Source: Chryseobacterium phocaeense (GTDB lineage Bacteria > Bacteroidota > Bacteroidia > Flavobacteriales > Weeksellaceae). From it: a stretch of DNA of 64,000 nucleotides. Shown piece by piece: positions 43,544 through 52,893 of this stretch. How positions within the stretch are numbered: position 1 is the stretch's first letter; each line of letters begins with the position of its first letter. Position numbers and translations under genes: made by a program. The DNA lies in contig NZ_LT827015.1 in NCBI RefSeq assembly GCF_900169075.1, forward strand, positions 2,868,158 through 2,932,157. Direction: 5' to 3'. The notes under the pieces are model-generated. The model ran no database searches, had not been told where the DNA came from, and worked only from the letters and a program-made list of their open reading frames with translations.

Positions 43544-44941
43544 TTAATCAACTTTATTTTTTGCGACTTGAGCCATTAGTTCTGCTTCTACTGCTACAGT
43601 ATCTCCCACATATCCGTACCCCTGCATGTGTACAATTCCTCTTCTGATAGGCTCTATCAATTCAATTTTGAAAATCATAGTATCGCCAGGAACTACTTTT
43701 CTCTTGAATTTCACTTTATCAATTTTAATAAAATAAGTGGAATAGTTTTCAGGATCCGGAACACTTGCCAATACAAGAATTCCTCCTGTCTGTGCTAAAG
43801 CTTCTACCTGTAATACACCCGGCATTACAGGCTCTTTAGGGAAATGCCCTACGAAGAACGGTTCATTCATCGTCACATTTTTCAGACCTACCACATGGGA
43901 ATCTGAAAGTTCAAGAACTTTATCAATCAATAGGAACGGAGGTCTGTGAGGCATGAGCTTCATAATTCCGTTGATATCAAATACCGGCTCTTTGGTTAAA
44001 TCAAAATCCGGAACATTTTTTTTCTTCTGCAATTTCCACTGACGGTTTAATTTTTTTGCAAACTGTGTATTCACATAATGTCCAGGCTTGTTTGCAATCA
44101 CCTTTCCTTTTATTTTTACTCCCGCTAAAGCAAGGTCTCCTATTACATCGAGTAATTTATGTCTTGCAGCTTCATTAGGATAGTTTAATGTCAGATTATC
44201 CAGAATACCATTCGGTCTGATAGAAACATTGTCTTTTCCGAATGCTTTTTTCAGTTTTTCAGTAGTATCGGGAGTAAGATCCTTATCTACATATACGATG
44301 GCGTTCGAAATATCTCCCCCTCTGATCAATCCGTGATCCAAAAGCATTTCCAGTTCATGCAGGAAGCTGAATGTTCTGGCAGAAGAGATCTCGTCTTTAA
44401 ATTCTGAAATATTTTTAAGGGTAGCATTCTGGGTTCCCAAAACTTTGGTTCCGAAATCTACCATGGTAGTCACTTCATAAGTATCTGAAGGAATAATGGT
44501 AATTTCTGATCCCGACGCCGGATCTGCATAGCTCAGAACTTCTTTGATCACCAGATATTCTCTGGCAATATTCTGCTCTGTAATACCTACGCTTTCAATA
44601 GCTTCAACAAAGAATTTTGAAGATCCGTCCAGAATCGGAGGTTCGGAAGCGTCCATTTCCAGAATGGCATTATCAATATCACATCCTACCAAAGCCGCCA
44701 GAAGGTGCTCGCAGGTAGTAATTTTTACGCCTAATTTTTCTAATGTTGTTCCTCTTTCTGTGGCTACTACATAATTAACATCAGCTTCTACCTGAGGATG
44801 CCCCTCAAGGTCTGTTCTTACGAACACAAAACCTGTATTTTCTTTAGCAGGTTTAATGGTAAGTTTTACTTCTTTACCGGTATGAAGGCCAATTCCAGAA
44901 AGCGTTACTTCTTCCTGGAGTGTTTTTTGCATATCACTCAT
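43544..44941 (-). CDS. lpxC: Bifunctional LpxC deacetylase / FabZ dehydratase
   Basis: 465 residues from the ATG at 44941, whose first bases overlap the lpxD stop by 8 (a 27-base-longer start at 44968 is less likely). The N-terminal ~300 residues are LpxC, with the zinc His region (TCEHLLAALVG, and ARHKLLDVIGDLAL); the C-terminal ~150 are the FabZ hot-dog fold with HxGHFP-type FFVGHFPKEPVMPGVLQVEA. The fusion is standard in Bacteroidota. LpxC commits UDP-GlcNAc to lipid A and FabZ serves fatty acid elongation. Confidence 0.95.
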   Translation of the reverse strand: MSDMQKTLQEEVTLSGIGLHTGKEVKLTIKPAKENTGFVFVRTDLEGHPQVEADVNYVVATERGTTLEKLGVKITTCEHLLAALVGCDIDNAILEMDASEPPILDGSSKFFVEAIESVGITEQNIAREYLVIKEVLSYADPASGSEITIIPSDTYEVTTMVDFGTKVLGTQNATLKNISEFKDEISSARTFSFLHELEMLLDHGLIRGGDISNAIVYVDKDLTPDTTEKLKKAFGKDNVSIRPNGILDNLTLNYPNEAARHKLLDVIGDLALAGVKIKGKVIANKPGHYVNTQFAKKLNRQWKLQKKKNVPDFDLTKEPVFDINGIMKLMPHRPPFLLIDKVLELSDSHVVGLKNVTMNEPFFVGHFPKEPVMPGVLQVEALAQTGGILVLASVPDPENYSTYFIKIDKVKFKRKVVPGDTMIFKIELIEPIRRGIVHMQGYGYVGDTVAVEAELMAQVAKNKVD

Positions 44942-45965
44942 TAGTTTTATCTTTTGAGGTATTCTCAAGATTATTTATTCTCTTTACAATTTCAGTGAAA
45001 TTCCTGAAATGTACATAGTTTCTAAGATAGTCGTTGTAGCTTATTGCCGGAGATCCGTATAAGGTCTCCCTGTCACCTACACTGGAATTCACACCGCTCT
45101 GCGCCTGAATCTTCACCTGGTTGCCAATTTTAATATGACCCACTACACCCACCTGACCGCCGATCTGGTTCCAGTCTCCGATGGTGGTAGATCCTGCAAT
45201 TCCGGCCTGTGCTGCAATCACGTTGTTCTGCCCTATTTTCACATTGTGGGCAATCTGGATCAGGTTGTCGATCTTCGTTCCTTTCCCGATGATGGTAGAA
45301 CCAATGGTAGCCCTGTCTATACTGCAGTTTGAGCCGATCTCCACATCGTCTTCAATGATGACGTTTCCAAGTTGGGGAATTTTTTTAAATCCTTCTGCTG
45401 TAGGCTGAAAACCAAACCCGTCACCTCCTACTACCGTATTGGAATGAATTACACAATTGTCCCCTATAATACAGTAGTCATAAATTCTGGCACCACTGTC
45501 TATTTTACAGTTCTTACCGATCTTTACTCCTTTACCGATATATACATGCGGATAAATCTGTGAACCTTCTCCGATTTTAGCTTTCTCAGAGACATACGTA
45601 AATGCCCCGATGTATACTCTATCTCCCACCACAGCGGTGTCATGAATAGAGGAACCATTTTCGATTCCTTCTTTCCGGCCCTGCATTTCCTGGTACAGAT
45701 TCATTAAAATCTGGAAAGAAAGGTAGGCATCCTTTACGACAATTAAGGTAGGATTATAATTAACTTTATCTATAAGTTTTTCCGAAACAATAATAACGGA
45801 GCATTTTGAGGTATCTAAAAAATGCGAAAATCTATCCTGTGCTATAAAAGAAAGATGTCCTGATTCACCATTCTCAATTGGTGAAACTCCTGTAATAACC
45901 GTGCTTTCGTCGCCTATTATCTGTCCGTCAATAAAACTTGCAATTTGCGAAGCTGTAAATTCCAT
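44934..45965 (-). CDS. lpxD: UDP-3-O-acylglucosamine N-acyltransferase
   Basis: 343 residues from the ATG at 45965; the TTG three codons earlier is inside the -7 box. N-terminal uridine-binding domain (to ~100), hexapeptide beta-helix (~100-300), and His in IQIAHNVKIG as the catalytic base. It adds the second 3-hydroxyacyl chain in lipid A synthesis. It is the first gene of the lpxD-lpxC/fabZ-lpxA unit, and a -7 box stands 6 bases before its start, implying an almost leaderless message. Confidence 0.95.
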   Translation of the reverse strand: MEFTASQIASFIDGQIIGDESTVITGVSPIENGESGHLSFIAQDRFSHFLDTSKCSVIIVSEKLIDKVNYNPTLIVVKDAYLSFQILMNLYQEMQGRKEGIENGSSIHDTAVVGDRVYIGAFTYVSEKAKIGEGSQIYPHVYIGKGVKIGKNCKIDSGARIYDYCIIGDNCVIHSNTVVGGDGFGFQPTAEGFKKIPQLGNVIIEDDVEIGSNCSIDRATIGSTIIGKGTKIDNLIQIAHNVKIGQNNVIAAQAGIAGSTTIGDWNQIGGQVGVVGHIKIGNQVKIQAQSGVNSSVGDRETLYGSPAISYNDYLRNYVHFRNFTEIVKRINNLENTSKDKTNE

Positions 45966-45971
45966 ATTCTG

Positions 45972-45979
45972 CAAAGATA
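45972..45979 (-). promoter_or_regulatory. -7 box abutting lpxD start
   Basis: TATCTTTG on the minus strand, six bases before the ATG. Confidence 0.55.
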
Positions 45980-46037
45980 AGAAATTCTGTAATTCGCAAA
46001 CATTTTTTGATTTTAGGAACGTGAATTTTAAGATTAT

Positions 46038-47264
46038 TTAAGAAATTATCTGAGATATTTCTCTTGGAAACGTAAGAATATACCTTGTTGTCTTATGTAC
46101 CACAAGCCCGGACAACAGCTGGTCCTGCGACTCTTCAAGCCTTATTTTTTCACCGCTTTTCGTAAGCAGGTAAATAGGCTGTTTTTCGGTGTCATAAGGC
46201 AGTAGTTTTCTTTTAATTTCATGTACAAGCTCTATTCCATTATCAATTCCAAAAAATTCATTGGTCTTTTTTATTTTTTCCTCAATGAATTCCTGCTCGA
46301 AAGGACGGGTTGAAATAATCGTTTTCGGAAGGTTTCTCTGAATAACGCACCGGCACCAGTAAGAAAGAATAAAGTCATCCGAATCCTGCCAGGATTTCAT
46401 GGCATGAATTATATCATTATCATCAAGCTGGGTAAAACGGAAAATATCTTCATCAGTGGCTGAACTTTTCCCACGGTTCAGGAAATACCGGAGGTTTTCA
46501 CCTGCGGGAAGATCCATTCCTTCCGACACGAGGTACTTCGCTCTCTGCAATATTTTAACCAAAAGAAATTCTGCAAGCGCCGAAGTCTTATGATAATAGA
46601 CCTGCCAGTACATAAACATCCTTGCTGTAAGGAAATTTTCAATGGAATACACCCCTTTTGCATCAATCACCAGCTCTCCTTCACTGCAGACATTCATCAT
46701 GGAAATAATTCTCTGCGTATTAATATTTCCTTCCGAAACACCGGTGAAAAAACTGTCCCGGTTTAAATAATCAAGTCTGTCTACATCAAGCTGGGAGGAA
46801 ATCAGCTGGTTGAAAAATTTCCTGTGGTATTTCCCCTGAAACATTTCAATAGCTACGGAAAGCTGCCCTTCAAATTCTTCATTTAATTTGTGCATCAGCA
46901 GTAATGAAAGCTTTTCATGATGCCAGTCGTCCATCAGCATATTTTCCAGCGCATGGGAAAACGGTCCGTGCCCGATGTCGTGCAGCAGGATCGCCAGCAT
47001 CGCTCCTTTTTCTTCTTCTTCCGAGATCTTGATTCCTTTCTGGCGAAGGGTTTCCAATGCGGTAAACATCAGGTGCATGGCTCCCAGCGCATGATGAAAT
47101 CTTGTATGCGTGGCACCCGGAAAAATCAGATTCAGAAGTCCTGTCTGCCCGATTCTCCTTAATCTCTGAAAGTATGGATGCTGGATAACGTCAAATAAAA
47201 TTTCGTGTGGAATTCTGATGAAACCATGAACGGGATCGTTGATGATCTTTAGCTTGTTCTGCAT
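46038..47264 (-). CDS. HD-domain phosphohydrolase
   Basis: 408 residues from the ATG at 47264 (the TTG at 47288 lies within a -7 box). The HD core is visible as FHHALGAMHL, the LLHDIGHGPFSHALE metal-binding HD pair and SSQLDVDRLDYL, as in dGTPase-like and SAMHD1-like phosphohydrolases. Likely hydrolyses nucleotide triphosphates or phosphates. Cytoplasmic. It is upstream of lpxD in the same orientation but lpxD has its own promoter. This HD-lpxD order is common in flavobacteria. Confidence 0.88.
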   Translation of the reverse strand: MQNKLKIINDPVHGFIRIPHEILFDVIQHPYFQRLRRIGQTGLLNLIFPGATHTRFHHALGAMHLMFTALETLRQKGIKISEEEEKGAMLAILLHDIGHGPFSHALENMLMDDWHHEKLSLLLMHKLNEEFEGQLSVAIEMFQGKYHRKFFNQLISSQLDVDRLDYLNRDSFFTGVSEGNINTQRIISMMNVCSEGELVIDAKGVYSIENFLTARMFMYWQVYYHKTSALAEFLLVKILQRAKYLVSEGMDLPAGENLRYFLNRGKSSATDEDIFRFTQLDDNDIIHAMKSWQDSDDFILSYWCRCVIQRNLPKTIISTRPFEQEFIEEKIKKTNEFFGIDNGIELVHEIKRKLLPYDTEKQPIYLLTKSGEKIRLEESQDQLLSGLVVHKTTRYILTFPREISQIIS

Positions 47265-47285
47265 TGAAACATTGATATTGGTATA

Positions 47286-47293
47286 CAAAGTTA
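47286..47293 (-). promoter_or_regulatory. -7 box of HD phosphohydrolase gene
   Basis: TAACTTTG on the minus strand, an exact TAnnTTTG match, 21 bases before the ATG. Confidence 0.5.
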
Positions 47294-47396
47294 GGGATTT
47301 TTGATTTTAGAGGTCATTAAATTGATGTTAAAGAATTTCACCTTTAATTTTTCCCAAAGATGTTTAAAAATTTTTGTGGTTTTTGTGGTTGATTTT

Positions 47397-47440
47397 TCAC
47401 ACAGATGACACAGATTTTCACATATGATTGTGGCTATTGG
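47397..47440. repeat. ACACAGATTTTCACA-type dispersed repeat
   Basis: Contains CACAGATGACACAGATTTTC and then ACATATGATTGTGGC. It resembles the arm sequences at 20758 and 30135. No inverted partner is visible here. Confidence 0.45.
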
Positions 47441-47509
47441 AAGTTAAATTTTAAATGAAGAATCTATGATTTATGTATACGCTTTTCACTATATTCTATT
47501 TTAAAAATA

Positions 47510-47517
47510 TATCTTTG
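47510..47517 (+). promoter_or_regulatory. -7 box of S41 peptidase gene
   Basis: TATCTTTG, an exact consensus match, 26 bases before the start codon. Confidence 0.5.
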
Positions 47518-47543
47518 GTATCGCAAATAACCATCACAGCTTA

Positions 47544-49187
47544 ATGAGGAAAACTTCTCTTTTCATCTTATTTTTTTTCAGCTTATATTTTTCCGCTCAG
47601 GCATTAACCGAAACTCAAAAACTGGAATCACTATGCAGGGTTTGGGGGTTTTTAAAATACTATCATCCTGAGGTTGCAAAAGGAGATCTTGACTGGGACC
47701 AGCAGCTTTTCAGGAAAATGGATGAACTTAATAATATTCATGATAAAGAACAACTGAATAAATTTTATTTTGAATGGATCAGCAGTCTCGGGAAGGTTGA
47801 TGTCTGTAAAAAATGTTCAAAGGAAAATAAAGAGAAAGTATATTTTTTGAGAAACTTTGATTTAGGATGGATTAATAACAAGAATATTTTCAGCGAAAAA
47901 GTCAGTGATCAGCTTCTTTTTATCCAAAACAACAGAAATATTGGCAGCAACCATTATTTCGGAATTGGTGGAAGAAAAGTTTATTTTAAAAACGAAAAAT
48001 CGTACGGTTCAAAGTTTACAACCAACCAAACCGCTCTATTGGAATTTTTCAGATATTGGAATTTTGTAGAATATTTTTTTCCGTACAAATACCTCACAGA
48101 TCAGAACTGGAATGATGTTTTAACAGAAATGATTCCTAAATTTCTCAGGATTAACAATGATGAAAACTATCATCTGACACTTGCGGAACTGGTCACAAAG
48201 GTTGATGATTCTCACGCCTTCCTGTACTCGCCAATGATCAATTCGTATCAATACGGGAGAAGAAAGATTCCTGTAGCCTATACTTATGTTGAAGGAAAAC
48301 TTGTGGTGACGGCAATCAATACCACCAGATTTGATGAAGAAATCCCTTTAAAAGTGGGAGATATTATTTATGATATTAATGGAAAGACTATTCCTCAAAT
48401 GGTCAATAGTTTTGGAAAATATGTCCCGGCCTCCAATTCCTGGGGGAAGGTCAATAAAGTAAAAAGCCTGTTTCTTTTCAGCAATCAGGATTCTCTTGCT
48501 CTTAAAGTGGAGCGCAACGGGGAGAATATTCCTCTGACGGTTAAAACCTACCTGCTGAAAGATATTATTTTGGAAAAACCTGCAGTACAGCAAAAGTGGC
48601 ATTTTCTGGATGCCGGTAAGAACACAGGCTATGTGAATATGGGAATTATTGAAAGAAGCGATCTGGATGACATGTACAGGGATTTAAGATCTGCTGCATC
48701 CATTATTTTCGATCTCAGAAATTACCCGAAACAGACCATTATTCCTTTAAGCAGAATGATTCTTCCTGAGAAATCAATTTATTATCAATTTAATTTTCCG
48801 GAGACGGATTATTTGAGTAAATTCTATAGCTCAAAAAACAGTATCGGAAGGAAAAATCCTGATTATTATAAAGGTAATGTAATTGTCCTTGTAGACGGCA
48901 GTACGCAAAGTCAGGCGGAGACCACCACAATGATGTTCAAACAGCATCCGAAAGCCAAAGTGATCGGGAGCCATACTTCAGGAGCCAATGGTGACGTTAT
49001 AAGATTTAAAATCGCCGATCTGGATACCTGTTTTACGGGATTGGGCGCGTATTATCCGGACGGAAGAGAAACCCAGAGAATCGGGATTGTTCCCGATATT
49101 ATTATAAAGCCCACTGTAAAAGGGGTACAGCAAGGAAAAGACGAGGTTCTGGAAAGAGCTTTGGAGTATATAAAGACCGGTTTTTAA
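47544..49187 (+). CDS. S41 family (C-terminal processing) peptidase, secreted
   Basis: 547 residues. Signal peptide ends YFSAQA. A long helical N-terminal region (~20-230) precedes a PDZ-like domain (~250-330, with PLKVGDIIYDINGKTIPQMV) and the S41 catalytic domain (~350-545), where the nucleophile Ser is probably within VDGSTQSQAET, followed by SHTSGANGDV. It cuts C-terminal or misfolded protein ends in the periplasm or cell surface. Single gene with its own promoter. Confidence 0.85.
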   Translation: MRKTSLFILFFFSLYFSAQALTETQKLESLCRVWGFLKYYHPEVAKGDLDWDQQLFRKMDELNNIHDKEQLNKFYFEWISSLGKVDVCKKCSKENKEKVYFLRNFDLGWINNKNIFSEKVSDQLLFIQNNRNIGSNHYFGIGGRKVYFKNEKSYGSKFTTNQTALLEFFRYWNFVEYFFPYKYLTDQNWNDVLTEMIPKFLRINNDENYHLTLAELVTKVDDSHAFLYSPMINSYQYGRRKIPVAYTYVEGKLVVTAINTTRFDEEIPLKVGDIIYDINGKTIPQMVNSFGKYVPASNSWGKVNKVKSLFLFSNQDSLALKVERNGENIPLTVKTYLLKDIILEKPAVQQKWHFLDAGKNTGYVNMGIIERSDLDDMYRDLRSAASIIFDLRNYPKQTIIPLSRMILPEKSIYYQFNFPETDYLSKFYSSKNSIGRKNPDYYKGNVIVLVDGSTQSQAETTTMMFKQHPKAKVIGSHTSGANGDVIRFKIADLDTCFTGLGAYYPDGRETQRIGIVPDIIIKPTVKGVQQGKDEVLERALEYIKTGF

Positions 49188-49319
49188 ATAAATTGAATTT
49201 CAGCATTAAAAAGGTGAATTTCATTTAACTAATATTTAACTTTTATCTTCTCTAATTTGTGAGAATTTAAAAGGAATTGGTCAACAATTTGATGCAATAA
49301 CCATGTAAAAAAATAAATT

Positions 49320-50864
49320 ATGTCGGAAAAGATATTATGGATAGATGATGAAATAGATTTACTCAAACCCCATATCGTATTCTTAGAAAAAAAAGGTTAT
49401 CAGGTAACTCCTGTTAACAACGTGAACGAAGCCCTCGAACTGATGGATTCGGAAAAATTCGCATTAACGCTTATTGATGAAAATATGCCGGGAATTTCCG
49501 GACTGGAAGCCATTCCCATGATCAAAGAGAAAGACAATTCATTAAAGATTGTGATGGTGACCAAAAGTGAGGAAGAGCATATCATGGAAGAAGCAATCGG
49601 TTCGCAGATCGCAGATTATATCCTTAAGCCTGTAAATCCAAACCAGATTTTATTGTCATTAAAGAAAAATCTTCAGCAGGACAACCTGGTGGAGCAAAAA
49701 ACAATTCTTCAGTACCAGCAGGAATTCAGAAACCTGTCCATGGAACTTTCTTACCTGAGAACATACCAAGACTGGGCGGAATATTACAAGAAGATCCTCA
49801 GCTGGGAAATTAAATTCGATAAGGTAGCGGACAATGAATTCTCGGATCTTCTGCAGTCTCAGAAAGAAGAAGCGAATATTCAGTTTGCAAAATTCATTGA
49901 AAAAAATTACGAAGATTGGCTTACAGACCCGGATAAACCTTTGATGAGCCATACGCTTTTTAAGGAAAAAGTAAAACCGGAGGTAGAAAAAGAGAAAGTT
50001 CTGCTTCTGATGGTGGACAATCTGCGCTATGACCAGTGGAAAGTTATAGAGCCATTATTTACAAAATATTACAACAAAATTTCGGAGGATTATTATTACA
50101 GCATCCTTCCTACCGCTACCCAATATGCAAGAAATTCTTTTTTTGCAGGCCTGATGCCGTCTGAGATTGAGAAACGTTTTCCGGATAAATGGTTCAATGA
50201 TAATGAGGAAGGAAATAAAAATGAGTTTGAGCGTGACTTCCTGGAAGACCAGATGAAAAGAATCGGTCTTGGATCCAAATCCATGAAGTACCTGAAAGTC
50301 CTGAACGCGGATTTTGAAAGGAAAATCTACGATGATTTCAACCAGCATAAGAATAATGACCTTCTGGTGATTGTTTATAACTTCATCGATATCCTTTCGC
50401 ACGCTAAAACAGACAATCACATTGTAGACCAGCTGATCCGTGATGATAAAACGTTCAGGTCCCTTACCCTTAACTGGTTTGAGAACTCTTCACTGCTTAA
50501 GATTATTAAATCTGCGGCAGAAAACGGTTATAAACTTGTAATCACTACAGACCATGGAACGGTGTATGTCAAAAAACCGAGCAAGGTTGTTGGAGACCGT
50601 GAAACATCCACGAATATCCGTTACAAGACAGGAAAAAGTTTAACCTATGACGACAGCGACGTTTGGGCCATCACCAACCCGGAGAAGTTATTCCTTCCGA
50701 AAGGAAATCTAAGCTCGAAATATATTTTTGCAAAGAATAATATTTTCCTGGCCTATCCGAAGAATTACAATCATTTTGTAAATTATTATAAAGAAACCTA
50801 CCAGCACGGTGGAATCTCATTGGAGGAATGTATTATTCCGATCAGTATTTTAGAACCCAAATAG
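49320..50864 (+). CDS. porX: PorX-like response regulator with alkaline-phosphatase (PglZ) effector domain
   Basis: 514 residues. An N-terminal receiver (residues ~1-120) has the acidic pair D9/D10, phosphoacceptor Asp53 (LIDENMPG) and Lys in ILKPVNP. A helical linker follows, then an alkaline-phosphatase-superfamily domain with MVDNLRYDQW, PTATQYARN and TTDHGTVYVKKPSK, the metal-binding and nucleophile segments of the PglZ fold. This two-domain layout is that of PorX, the regulator of type IX secretion, partner of the kinase PorY. The window's T9SS-sorting-domain protein is a possible target. Followed by a strong terminator. Confidence 0.92.
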   Translation: MSEKILWIDDEIDLLKPHIVFLEKKGYQVTPVNNVNEALELMDSEKFALTLIDENMPGISGLEAIPMIKEKDNSLKIVMVTKSEEEHIMEEAIGSQIADYILKPVNPNQILLSLKKNLQQDNLVEQKTILQYQQEFRNLSMELSYLRTYQDWAEYYKKILSWEIKFDKVADNEFSDLLQSQKEEANIQFAKFIEKNYEDWLTDPDKPLMSHTLFKEKVKPEVEKEKVLLLMVDNLRYDQWKVIEPLFTKYYNKISEDYYYSILPTATQYARNSFFAGLMPSEIEKRFPDKWFNDNEEGNKNEFERDFLEDQMKRIGLGSKSMKYLKVLNADFERKIYDDFNQHKNNDLLVIVYNFIDILSHAKTDNHIVDQLIRDDKTFRSLTLNWFENSSLLKIIKSAAENGYKLVITTDHGTVYVKKPSKVVGDRETSTNIRYKTGKSLTYDDSDVWAITNPEKLFLPKGNLSSKYIFAKNNIFLAYPKNYNHFVNYYKETYQHGGISLEECIIPISILEPK

Positions 50865-50895
50865 TCTTTTCATAGTTTATAAATTTGGGTCCGGG

Positions 50896-50932
50896 GCGGC
50901 AAAAATCTTTCGATTTTTGCCGCTTCTTTTTT
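50896..50932 (+). terminator. Rho-independent terminator
   Basis: 12-bp stem GCGGCAAAAATC / GATTTTTGCCGC, loop TTTC, then TTCTTTTTTTTT. It ends porX. Confidence 0.92.
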
Positions 50933-51022
50933 TTTGCAGTCCTTTTAATAGTCTTCAAGAGTTCCTATCTTAGCAAAAACAAATGTTTATAACGAACACT
51001 CTAAAATATTTATACAGAACTC

Positions 51023-51787
51023 ATGAGGTTAATTACTTATAATGTCAACGGAATCAGAGCTGCTTTTACCAAAGATTTTCTGGGCTGGCTGAAGACGGCA
51101 GATCCGGATATCATCTGCATCCAGGAAAGCAAAGCCGGAAATGACCAGATCGATATTGAAAGCCTTGAAAAAGCCGGTTATCACAGCTACTGGCATTCTG
51201 CGGTACGAAAAGGCTACAGCGGGGTCGGAATTGCCTCAAAAATCAAACCGAATCATGTAGAGCACGGCTGCGGTATTGAAAGCTATGATAATGAAGGCAG
51301 GATCATCCGGGCGGATTTTGATGGTTACTCCGTTATTTCTGTCTATGTTCCTTCCGCCACCAATATTGACAGGCTTGAATTTAAGATGCAGTTCTGCCAT
51401 GATTTCCTGGCTTACATCAGGGAACTGAGAAAGACGATTCCCAATCTTATTATTTCCGGTGATTTTAATATCTGCCATCAGGCTATTGATATTCATGATC
51501 CGGTACGTTTAAAGAATGTATCCGGCTTTTTACCGATGGAAAGAGAATGGATGACCAGCTTTATCGAGGAGTGCGAATTAATAGACAGTTTCCGCTTTTT
51601 CAATAATGAACCGGACCATTATACCTGGTGGAGCTACAGGCAGAATTCCAGAGCCAACAATAAAGGCTGGAGACTGGATTATAATTTTGCCACCTATCCG
51701 TTAAAAGACAAGCTCTCCAGAGCGGTTATTTTAAAGGAAGCCGTACATTCCGACCACTGTCCTGCTTTAGTAGAACTGGATGTATAA
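51023..51787 (+). CDS. xth: Exodeoxyribonuclease III
   Basis: 254 residues, matching XthA/APE-type length. Active-site segments are visible: YNVNGIRAAFTKDF, IQESKAG with the metal Glu, SGDFNICHQ with the catalytic Asp and Asn, and VHSDHCPALVE at the end with the catalytic Asp-His. A cytoplasmic AP endonuclease and 3'-5' exonuclease of base excision repair. Single gene flanked by terminators on both sides. Confidence 0.93.
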   Translation: MRLITYNVNGIRAAFTKDFLGWLKTADPDIICIQESKAGNDQIDIESLEKAGYHSYWHSAVRKGYSGVGIASKIKPNHVEHGCGIESYDNEGRIIRADFDGYSVISVYVPSATNIDRLEFKMQFCHDFLAYIRELRKTIPNLIISGDFNICHQAIDIHDPVRLKNVSGFLPMEREWMTSFIEECELIDSFRFFNNEPDHYTWWSYRQNSRANNKGWRLDYNFATYPLKDKLSRAVILKEAVHSDHCPALVELDV

Positions 51788-51809
51788 AAACATACTATTA
51801 CACCATACA

Positions 51810-51836
51810 AAAAGCCAGCTGAATCAGCTGGCTTTT
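51810..51836. terminator. Bidirectional hairpin terminator
   Basis: Stem AAAAGCCAGCTG / CAGCTGGCTTTT around a small loop, between the convergent xth and rlpA-like genes. Confidence 0.8.
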
Positions 51837-51856
51837 ACATTTTAAATCATAAAGGT

Positions 51857-52228
51857 TTAATCGACAATTTCATATTCCACCGGAATGGTACCATGACTGA
51901 TATCTCCGATTTCATCGAACGCAGCTTTAGAAATATCTAATGCTCTTGATGCATGGAAAGGTCCTCTATCATTGATTCTTACTATCACCTGCTTTCCATT
52001 GTTCAGATTGGTAACTTTAATATTAGTCCCAAACGGAAGCGTTCTGTTTGCAGCGGTGAACTTTGAGTTACTAAAGATCTCTCCGCTTGCTGTTTTTCTA
52101 CCATTAAATTTATCGTGGTAGTACGATGCATAACTTGTTTTCTTCGCATCTAAGGTATTTGCTGTAAAAGAGTAAACACCCAAGGTTGAAATCATCATTA
52201 TGATTACGAGAATGAATCTTTTCATCAT
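51857..52228 (-). CDS. RlpA-like double-psi beta-barrel protein
   Basis: 123 residues. An N-terminal signal (no lipobox Cys) is followed by an RlpA core: SYYHDKFNGRKTASGEIF, TLPFGTNIKVTN and the catalytic-type Asp in INDRGPFHASRALDIS. RlpA proteins are lytic transglycosylases or structural septal-ring proteins that act on denuded glycan. There is no SPOR domain, so binding to septal peptidoglycan would need another factor. The gene has an unusually long (~665-base) upstream gap. Confidence 0.85.
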   Translation of the reverse strand: MMKRFILVIIMMISTLGVYSFTANTLDAKKTSYASYYHDKFNGRKTASGEIFSNSKFTAANRTLPFGTNIKVTNLNNGKQVIVRINDRGPFHASRALDISKAAFDEIGDISHGTIPVEYEIVD

Positions 52229-52844
52229 GTTGAATTTTATTGGTTTTGACGGAGCAAAAGTATAAGGAATGTTGTAAAGTCCCTACTCCATATGTTAAAA
52301 ACCGTTAACGAAAACAAAATTATATGTTAACAAACGCTGTAACCTCCTATTAACAGGGGTTTTAGATAGTACTGTTAAAAAATGTTAAAAAAAAGAACTA
52401 AAAGTTAACATAATTAACTTTTTGTCGTAAAAATGGAAAATTTAAAAATATTAATTAATTGATAATCAGTATTTTATATATTTTGCAGAATTTTCAGATT
52501 TCATTTAAAATAATTTTAAAAACTAAAAATGTTAAGATATGATGTGTTTATTAGCATTGTAAATCATCACTCAGGCTACCTGGGGATGATCTAATAGTAA
52601 TTTAATCATAAACTTTTAACAATTTATTTAAATATCCAAAATATATGCCATTGCAATTTCATCCCTTTGACATCATTAAAAATAAAACACTACAATCCTA
52701 AATTTTTTAACCAGTTATAAAACTGAACGTATCTGTCAATTTAGTTTTTTTATCAATCAATAAGCCCTTGCCTCTATTCTCAGTCTGAAAACTGTTATGA
52801 TTGATTGCAGTACTTATTTTATTACCCTTTCATATTAAAACAAA
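52229..52844. other. Long non-coding region upstream of the RlpA-like gene
   Basis: No supported coding frame. Contains at least seven GTTAA/TTAAC words between 52290 and 52420, a 9-bp palindrome AAAAGTTAA / TTAACTTTT at 52400-52422, and a stable stem-loop at 52563-52590. It lies in front of the minus-strand rlpA-like gene and behind the secreted-protein pair, and may carry a long leader or an unannotated RNA. Confidence 0.45.
52563..52590. other. Stable stem-loop in a gene-free region
   Basis: The sequence ATCATCACTCAGG folds with CCTGGGGATGAT into about 12 base pairs (one wobble, one bulged A) with loop CTA. No T-run follows on either strand, so it is not an ordinary terminator. Confidence 0.45.
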
Positions 52845-52871
52845 AAAACCAATGAACTGGTCATTGGTTTT
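52845..52871 (-). terminator. Terminator of the secreted-protein pair
   Basis: Stem AAAACCAATGA / TCATTGGTTTT, loop ACTGG. On the minus strand the stem is followed by a T-run. Confidence 0.85.
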
Positions 52872-52893
52872 AATTTATATCAATAAGAATTTC

